64,000 nt of DNA from Capitulum mitella (Eukaryota > Arthropoda > Thecostraca > Pollicipedomorpha > Pollicipedidae): the NCBI GenBank assembly GCA_030062745.1, contig CP099843.1, forward strand, positions 5,147,001-5,211,000. Direction: 5' to 3'. Made by a program: the position numbers and the translations under genes. The notes under the pieces are model-generated. The model was not told the DNA's origin. It saw only the letters and a list, made by a program, of their open reading frames with translations, and did no database searches. Shown one piece after another: positions 35,400 to 46,614 of the stretch. The stretch's first letter is position 1, and the number at the start of each line of letters is the position of its first letter.

Positions 35400-36789
35400 G
35401 TGAGTGGCGGCGTTGGGCGGTCGGGCGGCGGGTCCAGGCGAGGAGGGAGGGGGCTGTGGGTGATTGGAGGCGCGTGATGCGGGGTGTGATCAGGGCGTGG
35501 TTGGTGAACTGGCTGCCAGCACGTCGAGGCCTCTAGAGATGCCAGAGATCTTCATTGCTATCGGGATCGCTTCCTGAGAGTCCGAAGGTGAAGTCGCAGC
35601 ATTTTCTCGAGATTTTGCAGATTAAGATAATGCTTCGACTTCCAAGGGAAAAGATGCAACCACTTGTGTATCTCTCTGTGGTATTAGTGTTCTGCATGCC
35701 CGTTTGACGTTTTGAATTTCTGTGGGCAGCATTGTTCCACTTTAATATATCAGCCAGAACAGTAAGCGGTTGTTGAAAACGCTGTTTTTTTTTGTTGAAA
35801 ATGACCCAGGTTTCATTTTGCCTAGTGTGGAATATTGTAGAAGGGGACCCCTTCACAGCAAATCTCGACTTTCCCTTGACAGGCTGGAACTCGATACAGC
35901 CTTAACGAGGTCACGTATTCTCACAACACAGACCAACAATGCGTTGTGATGAAGCGATAGGTTCAATTCCAGAAATGATCGATGATGCGTTCTCACGAAC
36001 TATTGCTGGAAGGAAACCTCCCGGCGCGTGCGGCGCTTGAGGAATCAGCTGGTCATCCGATGATGGTGATATTCCCACACTCTGTCTTCCCTGAAACATC
36101 CATGCCCTTTTTGCTTCCCGACCAAACCGGAACCCATGAGATGATTGGCTACGGTCCCACGGCTGTGGGTGAATTGAAAAGCCGACGCCAGAGCGTGCAG
36201 CCAGCGGCGTGGAGCGGCCGCTGTCTTCGGCAGGCTACCGCGCTGTCACACGAGCGCAGAACGCAGGCCATACGACAGTGTCTCGATCGCATGCCGTCTT
36301 GCACGACAAGCCACTTACCATGGGAACTCCGTTCGCTTTCCCTATTGAAAGCTCGGTTTGAGGAAGACACAATGCAGGAATTGCGGCCGTAAATAGGGCC
36401 GGAGAAACTCTCGCGTCGTTCGGGACCGTTGTTCGTGACGCCTTGCCGGCCGCTAATGCGTCATTGATGGTCGGAGACCGGTCAGTTACAGGTCGCCTCC
36501 TCAAACCGTCTTCTGGTGGGACCCGCCACTTTTCTTTCGTGACGTGACGCTCATATCCCTTGCGAGGCGATTTCGTTTTGTTTCACGCACCGGGTGGTCG
36601 TTGTCTTACGCTCACAGCTCGTCATCGCGAGACAGACAACCTGACGCCTAGATGTTTCTGTCAGAACCGGACAGATAGCTGAATGAAGCGCTAGTATGCA
36701 CACACATGCGTATTTGCATGTCCAAGGGGTGCAGGTATAAGGCATTCGCTGGTGTAACCCGTAGACATCAGTTTTGGTATGACTGCGAT

Positions 36790-36851
36790 GGACGTTTATG
36801 GACATATATGGACGATGGAGGTATATGGACGTATATGGACGTATCTGAACG
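36790..36851. repeat. 10-bp repeat (GACGTATATG type)
   Basis: About six imperfect units of about 10 bp carrying GGACRTATATGG-like sequence, roughly one per DNA helical turn. Confidence 0.75.
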
Positions 36852-39234
36852 TAGTTTTTGGCTACCTGAAAAAATTAACAAAGCCTGCATAGCCCGTACC
36901 TAACGAGGATATGAGAGATCAACAACTTTTGCCAGGTCTTTTCCCGTTAATAAACTAGAGGTACACTTGTCACAGTTATTCTCATCCATCGAGAGGATCA
37001 ACTGAGTTTGTTGGCAATTCCAGGCATGTGCCGTGGCTATGTAAGTCAGTTAACCTAAATCATTCCCATCTGATAACACCATATATTCAGCGTGTCGCAA
37101 AAAGAGGGTTACCCAGAAATCTCATCGTAATAAACCGCACTTCAAAACTGACTGATTCCAGCCATTACCCACGTCGAGGCTGCGATTCAGACACCATTAT
37201 TGCCGACCTTTTAGAACGCAGAGCAAAACGCTTCGAGGATGGATAAGATTTTTATTAAACCTTCGCGACGATGATCGTTAATAATAATTACCACGGCTTG
37301 ACAGCTCTGTGTGAAGTCGACGATGCGTGGCCGATCGGCCATTGATTCCGTTTTATCTCTGATTCTTCATCCGTGACGTCCTTAAAGGCGAGACGGCATT
37401 TATTCCCTATTCTTCCCACACCAAGAATATCTTCATTATAAAGGTATGTGTGAGTCCTATAAGGATTTACGCATGCCTTACTGGAAATGTTTCTTAATGC
37501 CAACAATATTTACATGTAGTACGCGTGATACAAATATCTGATGATAAGTTAATGGTCCGTTGGGTGTTGGTGATGACGGATATCAATCGAACGGAATTAA
37601 ATCCGACCCATTCCCTCTCTCGTGGCTGTCCGTCTCCGGACGTTCTGCTGGTCGTTTTCTCCGCGAGGCGTCGTATATCGGCTGCCGTTTCCCCGGGCGC
37701 GGAGGAGCCCGCGCTCAACTTTCTTTCACCCGGCGCGCAGTGCGCCCGAAACGGTCCGTAATTTGTTCCCCATTCTCGGCCTGTTCGTGGGCCGTCGTGA
37801 TTAATGCCCGTTCATCGGGTCTGGCTGGCCCGAAATCGACCAATTTGGTCCGGTCCCGGAGCCCGCGTTTCACGCAGCGGCGGAAATACGTCTCACGTGT
37901 TACATTCTCGGTTTCAATTCGGCGGGCTCCTTTCTATTTCATGCGGGCATTGTGAATGGCGGTGATTGGGAGCCAATGAAGTCGCCTTCCTGGTCGGTGA
38001 TTTCTTGGAGGAATGTGAATCTAATGGCGGTGCGAATGTGAGGTCCGTTCGATGCTGGAGTTTTTCCAAGATCTCTGTTTGGCGGCTACGAACTTGGTGC
38101 CGCGGGCTTGTAAGACCGTCGAATAACTCGTAGGAATGAACCTTGAGATATTTGTAAAATCATGGCTGTATGACAATGTTCATTCAGGTAGAATTGCTTT
38201 GATGTATTTTTGTGGGCACCTCTGCTGAGCTCTCCAGAACATATGTAACCAAATCCCATAATCCACCATGGCACCAATGACATTCGCAGCCTGTCCTTCC
38301 ACCATGCTCCCTATGGGTCATGTAGCTCGCCGTTTGTTGTGGGAAATCTCGCCAGGCTCGTCTGGCTCTGCCTGACATTTACTGTTCATGGTTCGAGTCA
38401 CAGCCCAGGTTGGAAGCACTGTCGGATGACTCCCACGATGTCAGCCACTTGGGCGAAGGGGTCATGGACTGCGTAGTGCTGTAGCTTTTGCAGACTTAAT
38501 GCTTTATGAAGACCAGATCGGGGTAGGCACTTGAGAATGTTGAATATTTCTTCCAGAAACTCCTATACGCAATGGTAAAGCTCACCATCTCTAATGAATA
38601 TCATGTCTGTGTCTTGGATAAGCGGCTTCCAGTTACCACAAAGGCGTAAACCCTTTGACATGAAATACGGCGACCAGGTTGCTGGCGTTAAAGCCGGTTT
38701 CATCCTCTAAAACGACTGAAATTTATTGTACAATAGAAACTGACACCACACGCTTTGGATGCCATCCAAAACGCGCCCCTGTCCGCCTTATCGCTCGGCG
38801 TTTTTGTGCCCGTAACGAACTGGTACGAGCTACATTACTGCATTCCACTGGACTGCACTTAAGAGCTGGTTCGCGGGGCCGATGTGGCCTGATATCGGAT
38901 TTGTTCTTGATCCACAGTGATCCGGGGTATAAGCGGGATTTCCCTCCGTTTGCACGTCTTGAGCGCATGTTTATAGAAAGCTCCCCACTCTGATACGGAG
39001 GGGAAGGGGCGGAGATTAAATAACAAACAACACCAACGAACTTCGCAACGAGTGGAAGCAGTCAAAGCGTTGCAAGGTTCGAGTATACAAGGGGTGCTGC
39101 GTAGCGCCGGAAAGAACGGTTCTCTACGGCGCAAGGGAGGAGTGGCAGGAACTGGGCGAGATCCCATGCAAGGTATCGGAGATGTTTCGGACCGGAAGAG
39201 GACCCGTGGCGAGCGCCGACATGACGTGCGACTG

Positions 39235-39490
39235 TGACAGACCGGTCGCAGGCCACGGCGACACACCTCCGTGACAGACCATCGCGTCAGACCACCGTGA
39301 CAAACCTTCTTGACAGACCACTGTGACAGATCTGGGACTGACCACGGTGACAGACCATACTGATACATCCGTGACAGACCATCAGGTCAGACCTCTGTGA
39401 CGAACCTTCGTGATAGACTACTTTGACATACCACGTTGTCACCGTAACAGACCACATTCACAGACCCGTGACAGACCGCCGCGACAGACC
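39235..39490. repeat. TGACAGACC minisatellite
   Basis: Around 13-16 imperfect units of 11-16 bp built on CCGTGACAGACCA, including variants such as TGACAAACC and TGATAGACT. Located in the large intron. Confidence 0.85.
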
Positions 39491-41302
39491 AGTGGCCGCC
39501 GAAAGTCTGGAGCGACGGGACGGTCGAGTCTGGAGGGTCGGTTCCCCCGAGTGCGCCAGACCGCCGGCGGCAGCTGCGCCTCTGACGAGATCGCCGGCCT
39601 CTCGTGGGAACAGGCCGGTGCAGGTGTGCCGGCAGGTGCTCGATGTCGCGCTGCGCGTGGGATTAACTCGCTTGTCACAGGACACCGCCGCTGTTCACGG
39701 TACGCGACCCGCCAAGGTTAAGCACACATGCGTGCATGCCCTGGGGATTACCTTTTTTGCCGGAGACATGCTTCGTCATGGATATTCGGGGAATGGAATC
39801 CATCTTGTACGCAACTAATTGCTTGGGTCGCTTTTTCGTCGTCTCAAACGCGTCGTCGGCGATGACAGTCCTCATTTCGTCTTACAGCCTACGGTGTTCG
39901 AGAATATATATCGTTACCAGTTTCTTGTCACCTTTCTGAACAGAAAAACGTGTATTCGATAAAGAAAGACTTTCTCACGGAACGCGGCCGAAAATTGGCA
40001 GCATAGCTAAGTAGTTTTGCACGTCGTAGTCATTTTTACGTCGTTGCTAGGACCGCGGTCTTTGTCTTTGGTTTTACCGGGTGAGTTTGGTCCAGCCAGC
40101 ACTCTGTTTCCTAATGTTTCCACGCCACGTATGCCAAAACAGGCCACCGTTGATAAAAATAAGCTGGTGCATGCTGTACGCCGCTCCTGATTCTACTACT
40201 TGCCGTTGCATACCTGAAAATGCTAGGTGTCATTGTTCAGCATCATTGTTTGGTTTACTGTACTGCGTAGGTATACTATAAAAAGGGCATTTTCGTGTAC
40301 CGGCAGCCGTATCCCTTGCTAGGATGGCAAAAAGAAAGCATAAGGTAATGGTGTGATGTGCACATAAAAGGACTGATTCTCGTCTTTCTGGTACATAATT
40401 GCGTCGTTCAAAGTGTCACCCATTGTTTTCGTTCAGTGACATTTGGAAGACGATGTTTGCACAGCAGCTACACAATTTTTTTGTCAGCCGATAAAACTTT
40501 GCCCATATCTGTGGCTTACGGTAACTGCACGACGTTGATCCGCAGGTATATGCGAGGACTTTGTCTCTGTAATTGTTATAGTCGTTGAGTTATGGCCTAA
40601 AAGAACCTTTTTCAAATAGCAACAAAAGTATGTTGTCCGCCGGTAAGCAAGACGTTCCGTCATGAGCACAATGTCAGCTGATGATTAAACGATGTTTTTG
40701 CGACTAGTTATTTGGATCAATACTCCAAATCAATATTTGGATCAACTGGTTTCGCCCAGTTCAGCGAGTGAAAAGAAGTTGATGTTTTCGGGGAACATAC
40801 GTCTGCAAAATTAGATATCAACACGCAGACAACCGATGCAGGGTTTGAGCGAGCCGCAAATATTTCATGGGCCGAAACAATTGGTTTTTCGTGATCTATC
40901 ACGAGACCACGTAGCGAACCTTCATTAATGGTGCAGAGGAAACTTCGTTTATTTAATTCAACGACATTAATTAAGATGCGTGGAAAACAGATGCTCAGAT
41001 AGCGAATTCTGGCCCGTCACGGCAATGGGCGTGAGAGGCTGCGTCGTACTCGACCATAGCAGTCGGACACATAAAAAAAAATCAACAGTAGCAAAACAGC
41101 GAGCCAACAGAGTCTAGACTGTCCGAGTTGCAGGAGACGAATGTCATACGGGAAGGTTCGGGTTTCATACGCTTCCGCCGCCGCCGTTATCTGATTTGAC
41201 GGTTGAGCGAAGTCCAGTCGGACGTGCGAACATTAACTGCGATAAAACAGCGGGAGTTAGCTAACCTTCTTAATCAGAGGGTGACGTTTCGTGCAAATGA
41301 TT

Positions 41303-41323
41303 GGGGATGGGGAGGGGGAGGGG
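41303..41323 (+). other. Potential G-quadruplex motif in the intron
   Basis: Four runs of 4, 4, 5 and 4 guanines with loops of 2, 1 and 1 bases. This is a strong match to the intramolecular G-quadruplex pattern, on the transcribed gene's sense strand, so it could also form in the pre-mRNA. Confidence 0.6.
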
Positions 41324-42327
41324 TGGCGAGCCAAGGCCCTGACCTGCCCCGAATGTGGGCTCTCAACGGATTTAGCCCACTTTATTTTGGTGAACGGCAA
41401 TTTCTCAGTTTTTTGCTATCAGTTAACAAATAAATGTTGCATATATTCTCTTGTATATGTATATACATATGCATATGTTTGTCTATTGTGTACAAATATA
41501 CATCAAGGTAGGTGGGTAGATGGGGATAGTTATAAATGTACATAATATGTACATATTTGTACCATTACTCTGTTGCATGAGTTTCATGATTCATGATTCT
41601 GTTTTTTATTGCAGCTGCCCTTTTTTACATACAGCTGTGAATCAAGATTTGTTTTCTACCAAAAAATATTTGGAAGTCCTGAAGGAACATTGGTGAGATT
41701 TAAATGAATATAAGTAAGCCTCTAGCAGTACCAGACCTATAGAAAACGACAGCCTTGAACACTGTGTCTGTTTGACCTCATCTGTCACTATATCTTTGTT
41801 AATGTTTTAGATTATTTATACTTTATTCTATGCTTTCTGCCTATCTCTTATCTATTTCGGCCGTTCTTTTCGTTACTGTTGCCCATTTCCCTTGTAAAAA
41901 CCGGCAGAAAATATGAGGGGCGAAGGGGGAGAGAAATCAGCTTTGGGGGCCAAGATTCACATTGGGTAGGCCATGGCCCCTCCAAAAACACAAGTCGACA
42001 CCCCTGTTTTAAATGACAAACTACGTGGGCTATTCATGACAGAAAATTTATTGGAGAAGGAAACAGGTCTTCGTATGCTGTAGTAACTTCTAGTAGTAAT
42101 AAGTAACTAGTAACATGGTTGCAGTGAGCGCGACGAGACTCTTTTTATACAAAATCTTTACTCACCTGAATAGAATGGCGTCCAAATACGCCTTATCCCA
42201 TGCGTGATATAAAGAAATATAGCTGTCAGGAGCTCGAATTTTCCCACCACTGCAACACGGAGAACAAGAACTGCTACAGTGTACGCCGACGGTGGAGACC
42301 TCCTGACGACGGAGACGACCGTGACGA

Positions 42328-42373
42328 CGGAGACCTCCTGAATGTCCAAACAAGTACATTCAGGAGGTCTCCG
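42328..42373. repeat. Perfect hairpin, 18-bp arms and 10-nt loop
   Basis: The arm CGGAGACCTCCTGAATGT at 42328-42345 is exactly complementary to 42356-42373, around the loop CCAAACAAGT. A partial extra copy of the arm (GGAGACCTCCTGACGACG) lies just upstream at about 42,294. In the intron's transcript this would fold into a stable stem, though it is shorter than a typical pre-miRNA. Confidence 0.9.
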
Positions 42374-44014
42374 CGCGCATCCGGGCCCACAGGACACTAG
42401 TGGCGCCACTGCCATCATGAGCCATTTCCTGGACATGCAGTCCGCTCACATCCTTTGCTCAGATAGCCTAGAGAGGGGACGCCGTTCGACGTTATCAAAG
42501 GCTCAGCGGGAACATTCTGTGGTCAGAGTCTCAGCAGAACAGTCGCACACGCTGCACCCGAGGTTTGACTGCCTGATCTCACGTCATGATAGCGCGCCCT
42601 TGTCGCAAAGGGAGGACGTCGTCTGTGACGGCTGCATGGTTCGTCAGGTGCACCAGCGCATGAAATCTCGCAACAGCACGATTTATTGTTTGGCGCTACG
42701 CCCGCCGGCTGTTTCGCTGTTCCCGGTGCAGCGCCGACGAGAGGTGTCGAGAAACAAGGCAGTCACAGCCGCCGACGGCGCCGTGAAATAATCAACAACA
42801 TGGCGCTGTCTGATGTTAGGTTACTGGCGTATGTCGGCCAGGCTATAAACAAGTCTGTGGTTGGGAGCCGCCGGCGGCCAGTGCTGGTAAAGTGCCAGCC
42901 AGTCGGAGCTTCATTCATAGCGGTAGGACCACTTTCACTCAGGTCTCACACATCAGATCAAAATGTAAAACAGCCGGCTGACCCAGATCGCAGCATCTCG
43001 GCGGCGCCTGGGTCCCGCGGACCAGCCCTGTTGTATTGTGCAGTGCCTTTTCACTTTTTTGTCTGCGATCGGTCACTCTAGACAGAAAATGTAAAATAAA
43101 TGGAATGACCTTGGAGCCGAAATCAGAAGGTCTTTGGGGTAGATGTGTTTATTTTCTTTGTCGTGTTGCCGGCCACTTTCCGGATTGTTTAAGAGAAAGA
43201 TCTAAATTCGCCATATATTACAGCGGAATGCTTTCTCCGAGACACCCGGAACAATATGCATTTAATATGCTAGTCTGTATTCATTGTAAGTATCGTAAAT
43301 GATTGTTAGCTTTTGTCTTATGCTCCCAGTTTGAATCGTCATGCCCCTTTGCTGTTAATAGCCGCTATGAGCTGTTAAAAGCGGGTCACCTTGAAGACAA
43401 CACTGATGTGAGAACACCCGATTCCCATATTATCTGGGGCCACAGCCCTTCGCCTGTTGCGCAAAGCTTTAGGACTTCTTCATCATTGTACTACTCCATG
43501 ATTTTATCATTTTCTGCGTCCACGAGCTGGTATAAGCAACTAATGCAAATTTGCTTTCGGACCGTCTGACCGCGGATGATTCTAAGAACACGAGTAAAGA
43601 CCAAAGGTACACAAATAAAGACCGTGAAACCAGTGAGATTATGGTGGACAGCGTTTACGACAGACATCAGGCCTGCTTTTGTGCTAATGCGTGGAAAGCC
43701 AGAATCACGATTATCTTTTCTCAAGGCCTGCAAAATGTTAAAATGATGTTGACTTAAAGACTGCCGTCTGTCAGACTTGTTGCGGCACATCAACGGTGGC
43801 GTCTAACTGTTCACGGTCACATGTAACAAGAAAACTTTTTCTTTCTGGAGCCTTCATGTTGTATTTCCAACCCAGCCGAACGCTAACAGCGACCGAAAAT
43901 CTGCTGTTTCCTTCAGCACACGGCCTTGCAAAACCGCGTTGACAAAGAGATCGCGCGGGTATGTTTCCGGTCTAGTTAGTCGGCTGCCGGCTGTCGTGTC
44001 TGCCGTTCCGTATG

Positions 44015-44520
44015 TCACGGCGACGTCGTGACGGCGGTCCCGTCACCAGGTTCACTGTGGCACTGGCGGTATCCCGTGACGGGGTTCATGGCACATGACA
44101 CTGTTCCCGCGACGAGATTCACGGCGACGCGGCAGGGTTCCCACGACGAGGCAGCACCGTGACCGTGTTTCCGTGTCGAGGCTCACGATGTGGCGTTGCT
44201 CTCGCCGTGAGGCTCACGGAGATAATGCGAGGTATCCGTGACGATGTTCAAGGTGGTAGCCTGATAGTCTCCTCTGAAATCGTTCGTAGAGATCCGACCT
44301 GGTAACCGATGTGTGACGGTGTTCCTCTGACGCGGTTCACGGTGAGTTATTGATGCCGTCGCCGTTACGTGAATGGCGCCATTGCTGTGACACCAGCTCT
44401 GCCCCATTGTTTACCGGGTTTGCACCACGTGGCTCACGGGTTGCATTACCACATGGGCCGCGATGGCTTCGTGACGGTCTGCGTGACGAGTTTCACAGTG
44501 ATGCGGTGGGATGGCTCTTG
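44015..44520. repeat. Degenerate GTGACG / TTCACGG array
   Basis: Irregular repetition of phrases such as CCCGTGACGAGGTTCACGG, TTCACGGCGACGCGG and GTGACGGTGTTCC, at roughly 30-40-bp intervals with many substitutions. An ancient minisatellite is the best reading. Confidence 0.6.
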
Positions 44521-44986
44521 CCCCAGCGATGCCGACAACGAGCAGCCCGACGCCAACTGGACCTTGTCCGTCGACTTGTCCGCGCTAATTGGAAGGGCAT
44601 GGTAGCGCGGCTCTGAAAAAGTCAGGAACCTTGAGCGATGACACTCCGAGGGGGCCCCACCAGGCGGATGGGCCCGATAACAGCTAACTTTGCACTGTTC
44701 TTTTCGGCTCTGCAGAATCATTTCCTGGTCAGGATGATTCAGAAGCGCCGTGTTTACGGAAGTCACTGCAGGAATAATGGGACTGCTTGCTTCTTCCGTT
44801 CTGCATTTGGAGAAAAATGAATGGGTTGATGTCACCTGAGCGGATGGAATTTTAGCAAGGAACTCGGAGGTCTTGGTCTGCGGGAGCGGTCGTGGTATCT
44901 TCTCTCAAAAAGATCCTATTCAGAGAAATATTACAGGTAACTGCGTTGCCGTAGAGCTCTCATTGAACTCTGATTTCGCGATGTCT

Positions 44987-45045
44987 GTGCATGACTAGCG
45001 ATCCCGGGGGTCTAGCGACTAGTGTGCATGACTAGCGACCCCGGG
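44987..45045. repeat. 22-bp direct duplication, 37 bp apart
   Basis: GTGCATGACTAGCGA followed by YCCCGGG occurs at 44987 and 45024, differing by one base across 22. Both copies end in the CCCGGG hexamer. Confidence 0.85.
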
Positions 45046-45834
45046 AGACGGGGGTCCGGATCCCTCCCATGTTCAGGCATTCTTACATTAGGCCTTTGGC
45101 AATGACTGAAAAGAAGCGGTCTAAAGTCATATGTGGACCCCCACCCAATAATTTCCGGAAATTTCCAACCATGTGTTTGTGAAGGAACCAATTGCAGGAT
45201 TGCCCAAACAACTTTCCAGACGTGACACCTGGTGATTCTGCGTCATGACTGCAGAGGAAGCTCTGCACTGCCACCTCCGAATCTGCCGTCACCCGTTTTA
45301 TTTTGTGCAGACAGGCGCGGTCTGGTAGAAAAACTAGGCCCTGACTGACTGCATGTCGGGAGTGGAGCTGAGCTTTGTCCGGTTAAATCAGGCCGAGGTT
45401 TGATCAAATGCCTTTACGCTGAGAATCAATCTGAGTCGTAACCACCCAGGCCAGACAGAGGAATACCACTCTCAGGCGCGAGGTCTGGTCGACAGGGCAG
45501 TCTGTGGACGATCGCGGGCAGGATCTGAGCTCTGCTTTTCAGGCAGGCCCAACAGAGATCAGATCGGATCCCTGTTTCCCAGGCAGACGTGACAGGCTTG
45601 TTATCCAGCATCTGTTCCCAAGGCAGGCAGGGAAGAGACCGGGTCGAATCCCTGCTTCCCAGGCGGGCCGTCACGTGCGCGTGGCAGCGTGACGCTGGTC
45701 CGGCGAGTCCGTGCATTCGGGTCCAGTCCGACATTCATCCGCCGTCGATCTGTTGTCTCGGCGCCGGGCTCAGCTCGTTACCCCGGCACCGTTCCCTGTC
45801 GCTGATCACTCTCCGTGTCACGGCCCGTCTGACC

Positions 45835-45909
45835 CGACCGGTCAGGGCAGCGCCCCGGGCGACCGGTGAGGGCATTGCCCTGGGCGACCGGTGAGGGCAG
45901 TGCTCCCGG
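45835..45909. repeat. Three adjacent 25-bp units before exon 2
   Basis: Head-to-tail units start at 45835, 45860 and 45885, each close to CGACCGGTGAGGGCAGTGCC plus five bases. The array ends 183 bp before the 3' splice site of exon 2. Confidence 0.88.
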
Positions 45910-46092
45910 CGATCGTGTCTACCCGTGTATGCTAATCGTGCTCCGTGTGAGCCGCGTTTCGACATCGGGCGATGCGGTCGCTTCCGCTGGGAGCATTCCT
46001 GCGGTCTTGCCATGAAACTGTTCGAACGGGACACGTTTTCGAAACAGTCGTCCCCTGACGCGTTCCTGACGTGCTGCCTGTTCTGCCCGCAG

Positions 46093-46614
46093 GTGATCGT
46101 GTGCCGGGCGCTGGCCAACATGTACCTGAGCTCCGAGTCGAACTCGTGGGAGCTCAAGTACACGGGCATCCCGGCACTGGTGGTGGACGCCGGCGACACG
46201 CGCAACCGCGGCCGTCGCCTCATCCAGATCGTCCTCGCTGAGAAGGGCACCAGCTTCATGCTGTGGCGCGACGTGGTCGACAACCTCTCCAACTACACGG
46301 CGCCCGACCCGAGCTTCCACACGATGCACCTATCGACCGACCACCGGCACCGCGTCGGCTTCAGCTTCGACGACGTCGAGGCGGCCAAGGCGTTCCAGAG
46401 CCAGCTGGAGACGCTGTGCGCCGACCCGGCCAACATCAGCCTCTCTGGGCCGGCGCTCAAGAAGCGGCGCAAGAAGAAGGTGGAGCGCTACGTGCGGCCG
46501 CGCAAGGAGGACATCTCGCAGCCGTGCTGCTTCCAGCACGTGACCAGCGTGTGCGTCTCGGACATGGACCGGTTCTACACGCTGCAGAGCCTGGTGGGCA
46601 GCAAGCTGGCGTGA
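46093..46614 (+). CDS. WH1-CRIB protein, exon 2 (residues 100-272 and stop)
   Basis: Last exon, after a CTGTTCTGCCCGCAG acceptor; it is in frame with exon 1 and ends at TGA (46612-46614). Residues about 100-208 match the WH1/EVH1 pattern of WASP: CRALANMYL at the first strand, W118, the IQIVL strand (143-147), LW (156-157), FHT (174-176), GFSF (188-191) and a C-terminal helix (194-208). WH1 domains bind proline-rich partners such as WIP. A basic run (KKRRKKK, 222-228) follows, then ISQPCCFQHV (240-249). That fits the CRIB consensus I-S-x-P-x(2-4)-F-x-H, which binds Cdc42/Rac-GTP. The protein ends about 23 residues later, without a polyproline region or VCA segment, so it should not activate Arp2/3 like WASP. 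A scaffold or GTPase-sensing adaptor near the cortex is my inference. Confidence 0.85.
   Translation: MIVCRALANMYLSSESNSWELKYTGIPALVVDAGDTRNRGRRLIQIVLAEKGTSFMLWRDVVDNLSNYTAPDPSFHTMHLSTDHRHRVGFSFDDVEAAKAFQSQLETLCADPANISLSGPALKKRRKKKVERYVRPRKEDISQPCCFQHVTSVCVSDMDRFYTLQSLVGSKLA

Larger units (their letters stand above)
35400..46092 (+). other. 10.7-kb intron of the WH1-CRIB gene
   Basis: The intron begins GTGAGT and ends CTGTTCTGCCCGCAG, in phase 0. I found no coding exon inside. It holds a 10-bp repeat at about 36.8 kb, a TGACAGACC array at 39.2-39.5 kb and a G-quadruplex motif at 41.3 kb. Further along are a perfect 18-bp-arm hairpin at 42.3 kb, a degenerate GTGACG/TTCACGG array at 44.0-44.5 kb, a 22-bp direct duplication at 45.0 kb and a 25-bp triplet repeat at 45.84-45.91 kb. 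An extra small exon skipped by eye cannot be ruled out. Confidence 0.7.

Noticed and set aside
39235-39490. CRISPR-like repeat-spacer array
   Set aside because: Units are irregular, the repeats are imperfect and there are no unique spacers of constant length. The context is a eukaryotic intron.
45630-45665. tRNA-like B-box (GGGTCGAATCCCTGC)
   Set aside because: No matching A-box, acceptor stem or anticodon arm at the right distance. Similar isolated matches near 12,765 and 38,390 also fail.
45925-46092. Upstream in-frame extension of exon 2, giving a start at 45925
   Set aside because: A good acceptor (CTGTTCTGCCCGCAG) sits at 46092, the WH1-like similarity begins exactly after it, and exon 1 joins in phase. 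The 56 codons before it are intron.
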